Positions 27,811 through 37,938 of a DNA stretch of 64,000 nt are shown here, one piece after another. This stretch comes from Nitrospiraceae bacterium (lineage in GTDB: Bacteria; Nitrospirota; Nitrospiria; Nitrospirales; Nitrospiraceae), in NCBI GenBank assembly GCA_019637075.1, contig JAHBWI010000006.1:62001-126000 (forward strand). The letters run 5' to 3'. The translations under genes were made by a program, and so were the position numbers. The notes beneath the pieces were generated by a model. That model saw only the letters and a list, made by a program, of their open reading frames with translations. It did no database searches and was not told where the DNA came from. The first letter of the stretch is position 1. The number at the start of each line of letters is the position of its first letter.

Positions 27811-30171
27811 CTAAGCCATCGCCACCGGATCCACATCCACGTCGAATCGCAGTTGTCCCACCCGCTGCTCCTGTTCGAGCCGATCGAGCGTCCCCGTCAC
27901 CGTCCTTCGCGCGAGGGACAGATCCGTGGACTTGACCAGGATCTGCCAACAATAGCGATCCCGCACCAGCAGCTTGGGCGCCGGAGAGGGCCCCAGAATC
28001 GTAACGTCTCCGCCGCCGAATGATCCCGGCTGTTTCGCTCCAGCTGTCCCGTAGGGTCCTGGAAGCCGAGTCGCTCGGCCTCCGTCACCCGCCAGCGCCG
28101 CATGCAGCAAGTCCGCCCAGCGCTGCGCGGCTCGCGCCACCGCGGATTCAACCCGTCCGGAGATGTCCAGTCGAATCAGGTGGGTGAAGGGCGGATATTG
28201 CAGCATCTCTCGAAAGACGCGCTCGTGCGTCAGGAACTGGGTCGGATCGCCGGCGACGATCGCGGCAATGGCATGATGATCGCCAAACCGTGTCTGCAGC
28301 ATCACCCGCCCGCCCGGCCTCGCGAGTTCCACCGCATCTACCAGGCCATGGTATGTCCGTTCAGCAGAGCGAAAATCCGACACATGCAAGCCGGCGTCCG
28401 CATCGGGGATGCCGACAAACGCGGCTCGGGGCGAGAGGGGTAATCGGAAGAGCATTTCCGTCCCGATCAGAATGTCGAGTTCCTTGTCGGCAAGAAGCTG
28501 TGCAACGGCCCTGGCATCGGCTGGACGCCTGACCGCGTCACTGTCCATGCGACCGACTCGCGCTCCCGGGAACATCCGCTTGACCGTCTCCTCGACCCGT
28601 TCAGTCCCGGACCCGACCGGTTCCAAATGCGGGCCGTGACACTTCGGGCACTCCTCCGGCAGCGATTTCGTGCGGCCGCAATAGTGGCAACGCAGATGTC
28701 GATTCAGCTTATGGAAGGTCAACGTGACGCTACATGCCCCGCACTGCGGCATCGTGCCGCAGTCACGGCAATGCAACACGCTGGCGTACCCTTTTCGATT
28801 CAAATACAAGATCGCGAGTTCTCCCCGCTGCAGAGCGCCCCGAATGCCCTCGCAGAGCGCCGGGACGAGCAACGTCCCGCTTGGGAGCCCCTTCGCATCG
28901 ATCACCTCCACCGTTGGAGCCATGGCGCTGTCCCGGTAGCTCGCGGGGACCATGGTTGCCAGCGCCACTTCGTGCCAGGCCTCGAGCGAGGGATGGTTTG
29001 ACGCCCATACCAGCGCAGCCCCCTCACGTCCCGCCCGAAAACGGGCCACGTCGCGCGCGTGATATCGCGGCGCCTGCTCTTCCTTCAATGCACCTTCATC
29101 TTCGCCATCCACCCAGATCAGGCCCAGTTCGGGCAGCGGGGCAAAGACCGCGAGGCGCGTCCCGATCAACACGTTGCCAGCCCCGCTCTTTGCAGCCTGC
29201 CAAACCGCCCCCCGCGCCGATGTGGACAACGCACCGTGGAGCAGCAAGGCGCCGAGTCCCGCCTCCGTGACCAACGCAGCGAGCCTGGTTGCCCGCTCGA
29301 CTTCACCGGTTACAACCAACACACGGCGTCCCATGGCAAACGTTTGCCTAATTGCTTCCACGAGACACTGCCCGCGAAGGTCACGACCAGCATCGAGCAC
29401 CACCCTTCCCGGAGGAGCCTGTTGCAAGGCCAAACGGATTGTCGCCGGCCAGCCTGAGGCGGCCGGAGCATCGTCCGTGACGCTGGGAAGCAGATCGAGG
29501 GTGGAAGACAACACAGTCGGAGGAGTGCGGCCTGATACAGGGACGCATGACGAGCCGGAGGTCGCAATGTCTTCGGAAAGCCGCACGAGCCCCAGATCGG
29601 TCAGGTGCCGTAGCGCACGAGAGGGACTGGAGGCCACTCCCTTCGTAAGCGCATTCTCAGACAAGCCCTTCCGCCGCCGTTGTAGCCGTTCCAATAGCGT
29701 CTGTTCCGACTCATCCAGGCCGGCCTCCGGCAGCCGGCAGGTTCGTCCTTCTTCGGTCGCCACATAGCGTCGGCGTATCTTTGGCGACTGACTCGCCCCA
29801 GGGGGAAGAATCAGATTGATACATTGCCCCCAGGGGGCCGCGTAATACTCTGCGACCCATCGCAGGAGATCGACGCGATCCTTCGCCAGATCCTGGTCGG
29901 CAAGCGGGTCGGCGAGGGCACGAATGGGCTTCAATGCCCCGGTTGGAGCATGCCGTGGCAGCCGCGTATGCACCCCAACCACAAGGCCATGCAGGGTCTG
30001 GGTCCCAAACGGGATCAGCACCTGCCGCCCGATCGTGACCTGTCCGGTCAATTCCCTGGGTATTTGGTAGGTGAAGGCGCGACGCAACCGCCGGGGCACA
30101 ATCACATCGGCAAAGACAGCGGGTTCTGGGACGGACGCGGAAGCGACCGGAGACTGCGAGACGTCGGACAT
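27811..30171 (-). CDS. priA: PriA-like primosomal protein with degenerate helicase motifs
   Basis: 786 residues from ATG 30171 (a longer frame adds six residues). The N-terminal 3'-binding and winged-helix domains begin with DVIVPRRLRRAFTYQIP. The zinc region keeps all cysteines (CRDCGTMPQCGACSV, CHYCGRTK, CPKCHG). The ATPase motifs are not intact. Where PriA normally has GSGKT there is DAGRDLRGQ, DEEH is replaced by DGED, and the QVAGRAGR motif VI is replaced by DAVELARPGG. The protein should recognise stalled forks and recruit other proteins, but is unlikely to unwind DNA. Confidence 0.88.
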   Translation of the reverse strand: MSDVSQSPVASASVPEPAVFADVIVPRRLRRAFTYQIPRELTGQVTIGRQVLIPFGTQTLHGLVVGVHTRLPRHAPTGALKPIRALADPLADQDLAKDRVDLLRWVAEYYAAPWGQCINLILPPGASQSPKIRRRYVATEEGRTCRLPEAGLDESEQTLLERLQRRRKGLSENALTKGVASSPSRALRHLTDLGLVRLSEDIATSGSSCVPVSGRTPPTVLSSTLDLLPSVTDDAPAASGWPATIRLALQQAPPGRVVLDAGRDLRGQCLVEAIRQTFAMGRRVLVVTGEVERATRLAALVTEAGLGALLLHGALSTSARGAVWQAAKSGAGNVLIGTRLAVFAPLPELGLIWVDGEDEGALKEEQAPRYHARDVARFRAGREGAALVWASNHPSLEAWHEVALATMVPASYRDSAMAPTVEVIDAKGLPSGTLLVPALCEGIRGALQRGELAILYLNRKGYASVLHCRDCGTMPQCGACSVTLTFHKLNRHLRCHYCGRTKSLPEECPKCHGPHLEPVGSGTERVEETVKRMFPGARVGRMDSDAVRRPADARAVAQLLADKELDILIGTEMLFRLPLSPRAAFVGIPDADAGLHVSDFRSAERTYHGLVDAVELARPGGRVMLQTRFGDHHAIAAIVAGDPTQFLTHERVFREMLQYPPFTHLIRLDISGRVESAVARAAQRWADLLHAALAGDGGRATRLPGPYGTAGAKQPGSFGGGDVTILGPSPAPKLLVRDRYCWQILVKSTDLSLARRTVTGTLDRLEQEQRVGQLRFDVDVDPVAMA

Positions 30172-30277
30172 GCGCCATTGTAGCAACACGAGTGACAGCC
30201 AACAATGAGGCGAGGCTTCACGGAGCCGGTGGTTGGAGTCGGTCGAGGATTCTTGAGGGAAGGGGGGACGCCTGACA

Positions 30278-30306
30278 GGCCACCGGCGTCTGGGACACCG
30301 GTGGCC
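30278..30306 (-). terminator. Hairpin downstream of the OmpA-like gene
   Basis: GGCCACCGG (30278-30286) and CCGGTGGCC (30298-30306) form a perfect 9-bp stem with an 11-nt loop, 11 bp beyond the OmpA-like stop on the minus strand. No T-run is present, so termination is only inferred. Confidence 0.4.
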
Positions 30307-30317
30307 CGAGTTGTGGC

Positions 30318-31880
30318 TCAGAGACCGGGAGTATTGCTCGGCGCGGCTTCGCCTGAAGGAGGCGCAGAAGCCGGTTGCGCGGATGTTGGGACCGTCCGCT
30401 CAGACCCGCTGTCCACCGAAGCCGTCCCGCTGCCGGGAACGGGAACCGCCTGAGCCGGCGTCACATCGGCCGGCGCCGCACCCATTTGATTGAACGTATA
30501 CTTGCCTGCCTCGGGTAGACCGGCATCCGTCACCTCGTGAACCGGCTGGGCCTTCGGCTCTTCCTCCGGCGCATAGAGAACCACTTCGATGCGGCGGTTC
30601 TTCTTGCGTCCTTCTTCGGTGCCGTTGCTCGCCACAGGCCGACTCGCGCCATACCCCACGGAGGACAGCTTCGCCGAATCCATTCCGCCCTTCTCCACCA
30701 GGTAACGAACAATTCCAGCAGCGCGGGCCTTGGAGAGCTCCCAATTCGACGGATAGCGGCCCTTCAGGGACGGACCAATCTCCATGTTGTCCGCGTGACC
30801 CTCCACGCGAATCTGTTTGTCGACCCCGGCAATCTTGAGATAGGCGGTGATGTCGTCCAGGATGGCTATGGCCGACGGTTTGACTTTCACCTCGCCGGAC
30901 TCGTACTCGAGTTGATCGACCAGGTCATCGAGGCTGAGCTTGGTCACACCTCCCGCTCGTTCGAGCCGCACTTTCGACGGCTGGCGTGGTTCAGCAGCCG
31001 CGGCACTCGCGGTCTCGGAACGGCCGGCTGCAACCGGCGTAGCGGACAGAGGCGCGACATCGCCCTCGACACCATCCATCACCATCGCTTCGACCGGCGA
31101 ATGGTCCTTATACTGAACCAGGTCGCCGACCAGAACCCGCGCAGTGGCCCGATAGAGGTAGCCGGTGGAGGTCCGCGGCTCGGTCGAGAGGATTTTCACC
31201 TCCCCGACCTTGCGCTTGGGTAATCCATTCCCGATCCTCGAAACATCCAGACGGTCGCCGACTTGAAGTCCATCGTCCCGCCCCTTATCGAGGTAGACAA
31301 TGTTGTATTGCCCCACCAGCGACATGTTCTTGTCGGCCTGGAGATCAAGGATCATGCCCTCGAGTTCCGTCGCCGGGGCGGCAGGCGCAGCCGATTCCTC
31401 CGCAGCAGGCGGCGTGAAGCGCATGATCGGGTCGCCGGGCGAGATCGGAGCGAAACTACGGACAACCTGTGCTCCCACAGTCGTCGCGTCGAGCTGGGTG
31501 ACCTTCACGACGCCCAACTTCACGATGACGTGGCCCAGATATGCTTTGGTTTTTGGATGAAACACCTTTCGGGCACGGCGATAGACCGTATAGAGGTCGC
31601 CCAACGCCGCATCCCCGGGGTTCTTCAACTTGAGATAGAGGTGATCGGTCCCGGCCCAGCCGATGACCATTCGATTGCCGGTCATCTGGTTGTCGCCGGT
31701 AATGAAATTCACGATGCCGTCGAGCGGCATCTGCTCACGAATGGAGCCCGCCGAATAGGTTAAGGCTGCCTCCCCGGAACCCACACTTTGGGCATTCTCA
31801 GCCGACGCGGTAAGCGCGTGGAGGGGCAGCATTGTGCAGGACACAAGAAGCAGGCTGGCGCGCATCGATCGTGTCATCAT
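30318..31880 (-). CDS. OmpA-C-terminal-domain outer-membrane/periplasmic protein
   Basis: About 520 residues from ATG 31880 (SD GAAGGTG). Signal peptide residues 1-30 end near TASAEN. The middle carries two beta-rich SH3/LysM-like modules, each with a GDxx pattern (LGDLYTVYRR, LQVGDRLDVSR). The C-terminal domain (about 340-460) is OmpA/MotB-type peptidoglycan-binding, with RVEGHADNMEIGP, SNWELSKARA and NRRIEVVLY. A disordered Pro/Ala tail follows. It probably links the outer membrane to murein. Unlike OmpA, no N-terminal beta-barrel is evident. Confidence 0.82.
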   Translation of the reverse strand: MMTRSMRASLLLVSCTMLPLHALTASAENAQSVGSGEAALTYSAGSIREQMPLDGIVNFITGDNQMTGNRMVIGWAGTDHLYLKLKNPGDAALGDLYTVYRRARKVFHPKTKAYLGHVIVKLGVVKVTQLDATTVGAQVVRSFAPISPGDPIMRFTPPAAEESAAPAAPATELEGMILDLQADKNMSLVGQYNIVYLDKGRDDGLQVGDRLDVSRIGNGLPKRKVGEVKILSTEPRTSTGYLYRATARVLVGDLVQYKDHSPVEAMVMDGVEGDVAPLSATPVAAGRSETASAAAAEPRQPSKVRLERAGGVTKLSLDDLVDQLEYESGEVKVKPSAIAILDDITAYLKIAGVDKQIRVEGHADNMEIGPSLKGRYPSNWELSKARAAGIVRYLVEKGGMDSAKLSSVGYGASRPVASNGTEEGRKKNRRIEVVLYAPEEEPKAQPVHEVTDAGLPEAGKYTFNQMGAAPADVTPAQAVPVPGSGTASVDSGSERTVPTSAQPASAPPSGEAAPSNTPGL

Positions 31881-31909
31881 GGTGGTTACACCTTCGGTTA
31901 TATGTAGCA

Positions 31910-31937
31910 ACCTTAGCAAAGACAGGGGGGTTGTCAA
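31910..31937 (-). promoter_or_regulatory. Putative promoter of the OmpA-like gene
   Basis: On the minus strand: TTGACA (31937-31932), a 16-bp spacer, and TAAGGT (31915-31910), about 30 nt before the ATG at 31880. Confidence 0.45.
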
Positions 31938-32019
31938 GAAATGCGGGCCTTTGGCGGCCGTTTGCTCCCCACACCATGCCGGTGATATCGTGAGACTGAA
32001 CGCCTCGTAGGAGCTACCC

Positions 32020-32253
32020 GTGGGAGCGCACAAGGGTCGGATCAACACGCAGGTTCGTCGGCGACTGAAAGTCCACGAGACGACACCGCTGGAATCCGAA
32101 TGGGATGAGCAGAGCGGTCGCGAATCAACGGACCTCCGCATGCCCGCTGATCGCATGGTTTCCCGGCCCTCCGTCCCTCACGCTCCGACCGCTCCATCTT
32201 CCGATTCCAATCCCAAAAGCGACCCGCAGTCGAACTCTTCTCAGCCGTCCTAA
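32020..32253 (+). CDS. Small hydrophilic ORF, doubtful
   Basis: 77 residues from GTG 32020 with AGGAG 6 nt upstream. Basic N-terminal half (KGRINTQVRRRLKVHE), Ser/Pro-rich C-terminal half, no recognisable domain. The SD is the main support; it could equally be chance in the 31881-32402 gap before the nuo operon. Confidence 0.3.
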   Translation: MGAHKGRINTQVRRRLKVHETTPLESEWDEQSGRESTDLRMPADRMVSRPSVPHAPTAPSSDSNPKSDPQSNSSQPS

Positions 32254-32328
32254 TCGCGTCTTATAACTACTCGACAGTATTCAGATTCTAGGACTTTCGG
32301 GACTAGAAGCCCTAGGTCCTTTGTGCGC

Positions 32329-32358
32329 TTGCTATTAAAAATCGGTGGGGGCTAAGAT
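32329..32358 (+). promoter_or_regulatory. Possible promoter of the nuo operon
   Basis: TTGCTA (32329-32334), an 18-bp spacer, and TAAGAT (32353-32358), 45 bp before nuoA. Upstream (about 32288-32321) is an imperfect hairpin that may terminate earlier transcripts. Both are moderate matches only. Confidence 0.35.
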
Positions 32359-32402
32359 TCCGACCTCTTTGTAAGTCCGCAAGACCGTTTGAGGTTCGAT
32401 CC

Positions 32403-32776
32403 ATGGCTGGTTCCGAGCTCCTCTTAGAATATCTCACGCGGTATTTTCCCATTTTGGTGTTCGTCTTCGTCGCGCTTGCATTCGGCGGAGTGACGCTGCT
32501 CATCAGCTACTTCCTCCAGCCGAAGTACCCGGAACCGGAGAAGCTGTCGGCCTACGAGTGCGGGTCCGAGCCTTTTTCCGACGCCCGGATGCCCTTCCCG
32601 GTCCGCTATTACATTTTCGCGATGCTGTTCGTGATTTTCGACGTCGAAGTCATCTTCCTGTATCCCTGGGCCGTCGTGTTCAAGAAGATCGGCTTGGTCG
32701 GGCTCCTGGAGATGTTGCTGTTCATCGGCCTCTTCCTGGTCGCCTACGTCTATGCCTGGCGCAAAGGAGCCTTGGA

Positions 32777-32786
<10 letters not shown>
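32403..32786 (+). CDS. nuoA: NADH-quinone oxidoreductase subunit A
   Basis: 127 residues with three membrane helices. The conserved loop [41 protein letters not shown] (about 45-90) is diagnostic for NuoA, with the Cys at the quinone-site switch loop. A membrane subunit of complex I at the junction of both arms. First gene of the operon; it overlaps nuoB by 10 bp. Confidence 0.96.
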
Positions 32787-33304
<518 letters not shown>

Positions 33305-33320
33305 GTCGGACAATTCAACG

Positions 33321-33818
33321 ATGCATCAGTTGGCCGCGCGCATAGAAGAAACGTTTCCGGGTTCATTCGTCTCTGCCACCGAGTGGCGCGGCGACGTGGC
33401 GGTTACCGTCAAGCGAGACGCGCTGCACGAGGTCGCCAAATTTTTGCACGACGATCCCAGCATGCAGTTCGACTATATTGTTCACGTCAGCTCCGTGGAC
33501 TGGCCGGACGATGAAGAACGGTTCGAAGTGGTATACGAGGTCTATTCCATCCGGAAGCGCCAGCGCATCCGCCTGAAAACGCGGGTTCCGGAGTCCGACT
33601 GCGTGGTCGACTCCTTGGTAGACATCTGGAAGGGCGCTGATTTCATGGAGCGTGAAGTCTACGACATGATGGGCATCCGCTTCCGGAATCACCCTGACCT
33701 TCGCAGGATTTTGATGCCAGACGACTACGACGAAGGCTATCCCTTGCGCAAAGATTTCCCGATGCGCGGCCGCGGATGGCGAGACACTTTTGAATTTTTG
33801 GATGAGCCGGCCCGCTAA
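33321..33818 (+). CDS. nuoC: NADH-quinone oxidoreductase subunit C
   Basis: 165 residues. The 30-kDa subunit signature is ERFEVVYEVYSIRKRQRIRLKTRV and WKGADFMEREVYDMMGIRFRNHPDLRRILMPDDY. Structural subunit of the Q-module. C and D are separate genes here, not a nuoCD fusion. It follows nuoB by 16 bp. Confidence 0.95.
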   Translation: MHQLAARIEETFPGSFVSATEWRGDVAVTVKRDALHEVAKFLHDDPSMQFDYIVHVSSVDWPDDEERFEVVYEVYSIRKRQRIRLKTRVPESDCVVDSLVDIWKGADFMEREVYDMMGIRFRNHPDLRRILMPDDYDEGYPLRKDFPMRGRGWRDTFEFLDEPAR

Positions 33819-33851
33819 GGCCAGCCCCATCTGAGACGCATACACAGGCGT

Positions 33852-35099
33852 ATGGGACAGTTAGAAGACCAGAGAACAACCGTCTATAAAGTCGATCCCG
33901 AGCACCCGGAGAGCGAAAGCCTTCCTACGCTTCGGACCGAGGAGCTCCTCCTGAATATGGGGCCGCAGCACCCGAGCACGCATGGCGTGTTGAAGGTGAT
34001 CCTCGAACTCGAAGGGGAACGGTTGGTCAAATCAACCCCGGTAATGGGATTTCTCCACCGCGGCGTGGAAAAGCTCGCCGAGGACGGAACCTACCACCAG
34101 TTCATTCCCCACACCGACCGGCTCGACTACGTCTGCGCGATGTACAACAACTTCGCGTATTGCCGCGCCGTTGAAAAACTGATGAACATCACCGTGCCGG
34201 ATCGTGCCGAATATCTCCGCACGATCGTGGCCGAGGTACAGCGAATCATCGGCCATCAGTTCTGGCTGGGGACGCAGGCCCTCGACATCGGAGCGATGAC
34301 GGTCTTTTTCTACTGCTTCCGCGACCGCGAGATCTTACTCGACTGGTTTGACGAACTCTGCGGTGCACGTCTGACGACCAGCTGGTACCGTATCGGAGGC
34401 GTGGAACGGGACTTCACGCCCTCCCTGTTTGCCAAGCTGAAGCAGTTCCTCGACTACTTCCCGCCGAAGATCGACGAGTACGTCGTCTTCTTGGAAAAGA
34501 ATCGTATTTGGTTGGCGCGGACCAAGGGTGTGGCGGTCATTTCCGCAGAAGACGCCCTAAGCTTCGGTCTCAGCGGCCCCACGTTGCGTGGCTCCGGCGT
34601 CGATTACGACCTGCGGAAATACGAACCCTACTCGGCCTATCCAAAGTGCGAGTTCAGCGTCCCCGTCGGCAAGAACGGCGACACCTACGACCGGTATTGG
34701 ATTCGCGTTCAGGAACTCTACGAGAGCGTGAAGATCATCCGGCAGTGCTTGGAACAGATTCAGGACGGCCCGATCATGGCCGACGTGCCGAGCGTCACGT
34801 TCCCTCCAAAGGAACGAGTCTTCACGAATCTCGAAGCCATGATCCAGCAGTTCAAACTGTTTTCGCAGGGATTCAACGCCCCTCCGGGTGAAATCTACTG
34901 CGGAACCGAAGCCCACAAGGGAGAGTTGGGCTTCTATATCGTCAGCACGGGCGGGGGCAAACCCTACCGCCTCAAGATCCGCGCCCCGTCCTTCATTCAT
35001 ATGGGAGCGTTCGACCATATGTCGCGCGGATACATGATTGCCGACGCCGTCACGATCTTCGGCACCTACGATATCGTGATGGGAGAATGCGACCGGTAG
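33852..35099 (+). CDS. nuoD: NADH-quinone oxidoreductase subunit D
   Basis: 415 residues. The 49-kDa subunit is related to NiFe-hydrogenase large subunits; NMGPQHPSTHGVLK holds the conserved quinone-site His, and GKPYRLKIRAPSF and IFGTYDIVMGECDR close the protein. Forms the quinone chamber with NuoB. An 88-bp gap without any gene follows before the NuoG-like gene. Confidence 0.96.
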   Translation: MGQLEDQRTTVYKVDPEHPESESLPTLRTEELLLNMGPQHPSTHGVLKVILELEGERLVKSTPVMGFLHRGVEKLAEDGTYHQFIPHTDRLDYVCAMYNNFAYCRAVEKLMNITVPDRAEYLRTIVAEVQRIIGHQFWLGTQALDIGAMTVFFYCFRDREILLDWFDELCGARLTTSWYRIGGVERDFTPSLFAKLKQFLDYFPPKIDEYVVFLEKNRIWLARTKGVAVISAEDALSFGLSGPTLRGSGVDYDLRKYEPYSAYPKCEFSVPVGKNGDTYDRYWIRVQELYESVKIIRQCLEQIQDGPIMADVPSVTFPPKERVFTNLEAMIQQFKLFSQGFNAPPGEIYCGTEAHKGELGFYIVSTGGGKPYRLKIRAPSFIHMGAFDHMSRGYMIADAVTIFGTYDIVMGECDR

Positions 35100-35187
35100 A
35101 GAATTTGATCACTCGGTGACTTGACGATTTGGCCGCGAATCCGGAACCGGATCACTCACCAAATCGAGACATCATATTTGAGGCAAC

Positions 35188-37887
35188 ATGGGTCTAAAGC
35201 CAGCCACGAACCCGGATGTTGAAGCCGCCTCGATCGAACTGACCATCGACGGTCGGACGGTCACGGCCAAGGACGGGGTGTCGCTGTACGACGTCATTGC
35301 GAGCACGGGCAAGATCATTCCGGCCATGTGCTACCACTATACATTCGATCCCTTCGGCTCCTGCGGCATGTGTTTGGTCATGCAGGAAGGAAAGAAGGCG
35401 CCGGTCCGCTCGTGTACGGCCAAAGCCACCGCCGGCATGGTCATCCGGACCGAAGGCGACGATCTCTTCGCCGCACGCAAGAAGGCGGTCGAAAAGCACC
35501 TTTCCGTTCACCCGTTGGACTGCCCGGTCTGCGATGCGGACGGCCACTGCGAGCTGCAGGACATGGCCTTCCAGCACGGCGTCACCAACCTGCCGAACGC
35601 GAAGCAAAAATTCATCCCGGAAGACACGCGGAGCCTGGTCCTCGACTTCAACATGAACCGCTGCATCGCCTGCGCGGAATGCATCAACGTCTGCAAGGAC
35701 GTCTTGATGATCGACGCCCTGCAGTTCATGAAGAAGGGCGGCTTCAACCAGGTCGTGGCCAAGGGCGATTTGCCGCTCTCCTGTGAATTCTGCGGCGACT
35801 GCCTGGCCGTCTGCCCGGTGGGAGCGATCACCAATAAGTATTCCAAGTATCTGTACAAGCCGTGGCAGATGAGGAAGACCACGACAACCTGCAACTACTG
35901 CGGCGACGGATGCCAGATGTACTTGGAAACCAAAGACACCGAAGTCGTCCGAGTCACGTCACCCCTTTCTTGGAAGAACAAGTGGGGAGACCGGACGGAA
36001 ACGGCCAAAGGTCACGGTGGGCTCTGTGTGCGGGGACGGTTCGGCTTCCAATACATCGACAGCCAGCAACGATTGCGCCAGCCGCTCGTCCGGAAGGGTG
36101 AGACGCTGGCCGAAACGCCCTGGCTGGAGACCATGCACACGCTGGTCGACCGTCTGTCGGAAATTCACCGCAAGCACGGACCGGAATCCATCGCCGGCCT
36201 GATCACGGCCCGCTGCACGAATGAAGAATTGTATCTCTTCCAGAAATTGATGCGGGCTGGCTTCCGTACGAATCAGCTCGACAGCAGCGCCCGTTACGGC
36301 CACGTCAATTTCGTGCACGCCGCCCGGCACGCCGTCGGCATCGGCCGCGCGCTCAACGACTGGGAAGACCTCACGAAGGCCAAGACGATCCTCGTGATCG
36401 GATCCAATGTCACTGATACCAACCCCTTGACCTCCGTCCGCATCAAGGAGGCCATCCGGGTCTACAAGGCACAAGTCATTGTCGCCGACTCCGCGGTGAC
36501 CAGCATCGGCCAGTTGGCCTCACATCCCCTGCTGATTAAACCGGGATCCGAATCCTCCCTGATCGACGGACTCCTCAAGGCCGTAATCGATCAAGACCTG
36601 GTGGATGAGGACACGGTCAAAAAGCACCCGGAGGCCTTCGCCGCACTGAAACAGGCGCTGGCGCAGGTCTCGCTGGACGACGTAGCGACGCGGACGGGAG
36701 TCTCCGCCGACCAGATCCGCGAGGCAGCGGCGCTCTTCGCCGAAGCCCCGCGATCCATCGCGCTCTGCGCGGAAGGCATCGTGCGCCGGCCGAACGGCTA
36801 TCACAATGTCCTCAAGTTGATGGACCTCGCCTGGGTGACGGGAAAGCTTGGGCGTCCCGGCTGCGGCGTAACCACCGCGACTGAGGAAGTGAATGAACAG
36901 GGCGCACTCGATATGGGAGCAGCCCCTGAGTTCCTACCGGGACAAGCCCGCTTCGACGATCCCGGCGCTCGCGAACGATTCGGCAAGGCGTGGGACGTCA
37001 CGCTTCCAGCCAGCAACAGCGGCGCCAATCTGATGGAAATTCTCCGGCGGATTCGCGGCGGCCAGATCAAGGCCCTGTATGTGATCGGGGAAAATCCCCT
37101 TGCCACACTGCCGGCCTCCCTCGATGTGAAGAACGCCTTGGCGCAGCTCCAGTTATTGGTGGTTCAGGATCCGTTCCTGACCGAGACGGCCAAGCTGGCA
37201 CACTTCGTACTGCCGGCATCGACTTATGCGGAGAAGGACGGCACCTTCACCAATCTCGAAGGCAAAGTCCTCCGCGTTCGCCAGGCCATCGATCCGATCG
37301 GCGAAAGCTTGCCGGACTGGCATATCATGACCGCCTTGGCAAACGGGTTGGGCTATGACTGGACATACGAGTCTCCGCAAGACGTGCAAAACGAAATCAT
37401 GAAGCTGTTGCCCGGGTATTACAATTTGGGGCAACCTCGACGCGTGACGCCGAACGCCGACGCTTATTTGGCGAACGGCTTTGCGGCGGAAGTCGGAGGC
37501 AGGTATCACGGGAAACCCGCCGCCGGGGATGCCACGAGACCCTTCACGCTCTTGATGGGGCAAGTTCTCTATCACTCGGGCAAGATGTCCACGCAGGCCT
37601 CGGGTCTGATCAACATCGAACCGAATCGCGGCCGGCTGCAGATGCACCCCGCGGACATAGAACGATTGGGGCTGACCGAGGACTCCAAGATCCGGATAAC
37701 GTCGCAACAGGGCTCGGTGCAACTCGGGGTCAAAGCAGACCCGACGGTGATGGCCGGGACCTGCTTCTTCCCGGAACATTTCAACGAACCCCCGGTGAAA
37801 GACCTCATGACCGTGGAAACTGATCCGACGACCGGAGTGCCGTACTTCAAATCGACCCGCGTCAATATTGAAAAGGCCGCTGGGTAA
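35188..37887 (+). CDS. nuoG: NuoG-like iron-sulfur/molybdopterin-fold subunit
   Basis: 899 residues. N-terminus: a 2Fe-2S domain (CYHY...CGMC...C), a His-Cys cluster (HPLDCPVCDADGHC) and two 4Fe-4S motifs (CIACAECINVC, CEFCGDCLAVC). From about 225 a molybdopterin-oxidoreductase fold starts with CNYCGDGC and GGLCVRGRFG, then ends in a dinucleotide-binding domain (FTLLMGQVLYHSGK). The layout is that of formate dehydrogenases, but the CARxC/U-H site reads SSARYGH, so the Mo ligand is missing. It thus acts as an electron-wire subunit of complex I, not as a formate dehydrogenase. No nuoE/nuoF adjoins it. Confidence 0.9.
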   Translation: MGLKPATNPDVEAASIELTIDGRTVTAKDGVSLYDVIASTGKIIPAMCYHYTFDPFGSCGMCLVMQEGKKAPVRSCTAKATAGMVIRTEGDDLFAARKKAVEKHLSVHPLDCPVCDADGHCELQDMAFQHGVTNLPNAKQKFIPEDTRSLVLDFNMNRCIACAECINVCKDVLMIDALQFMKKGGFNQVVAKGDLPLSCEFCGDCLAVCPVGAITNKYSKYLYKPWQMRKTTTTCNYCGDGCQMYLETKDTEVVRVTSPLSWKNKWGDRTETAKGHGGLCVRGRFGFQYIDSQQRLRQPLVRKGETLAETPWLETMHTLVDRLSEIHRKHGPESIAGLITARCTNEELYLFQKLMRAGFRTNQLDSSARYGHVNFVHAARHAVGIGRALNDWEDLTKAKTILVIGSNVTDTNPLTSVRIKEAIRVYKAQVIVADSAVTSIGQLASHPLLIKPGSESSLIDGLLKAVIDQDLVDEDTVKKHPEAFAALKQALAQVSLDDVATRTGVSADQIREAAALFAEAPRSIALCAEGIVRRPNGYHNVLKLMDLAWVTGKLGRPGCGVTTATEEVNEQGALDMGAAPEFLPGQARFDDPGARERFGKAWDVTLPASNSGANLMEILRRIRGGQIKALYVIGENPLATLPASLDVKNALAQLQLLVVQDPFLTETAKLAHFVLPASTYAEKDGTFTNLEGKVLRVRQAIDPIGESLPDWHIMTALANGLGYDWTYESPQDVQNEIMKLLPGYYNLGQPRRVTPNADAYLANGFAAEVGGRYHGKPAAGDATRPFTLLMGQVLYHSGKMSTQASGLINIEPNRGRLQMHPADIERLGLTEDSKIRITSQQGSVQLGVKADPTVMAGTCFFPEHFNEPPVKDLMTVETDPTTGVPYFKSTRVNIEKAAG

Positions 37888-37938
37888 GAGTAAGCTCGTC
37901 CGTCTTTTTCGCGCAGATAGAGAGACAAGGTGCAGGGA

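Noticed and set aside
35188-37887. Annotation as an active formate dehydrogenase
   Set aside because: The Mo-coordinating Cys/Sec position is replaced (SSARYGH), and the gene is embedded in the nuo operon.
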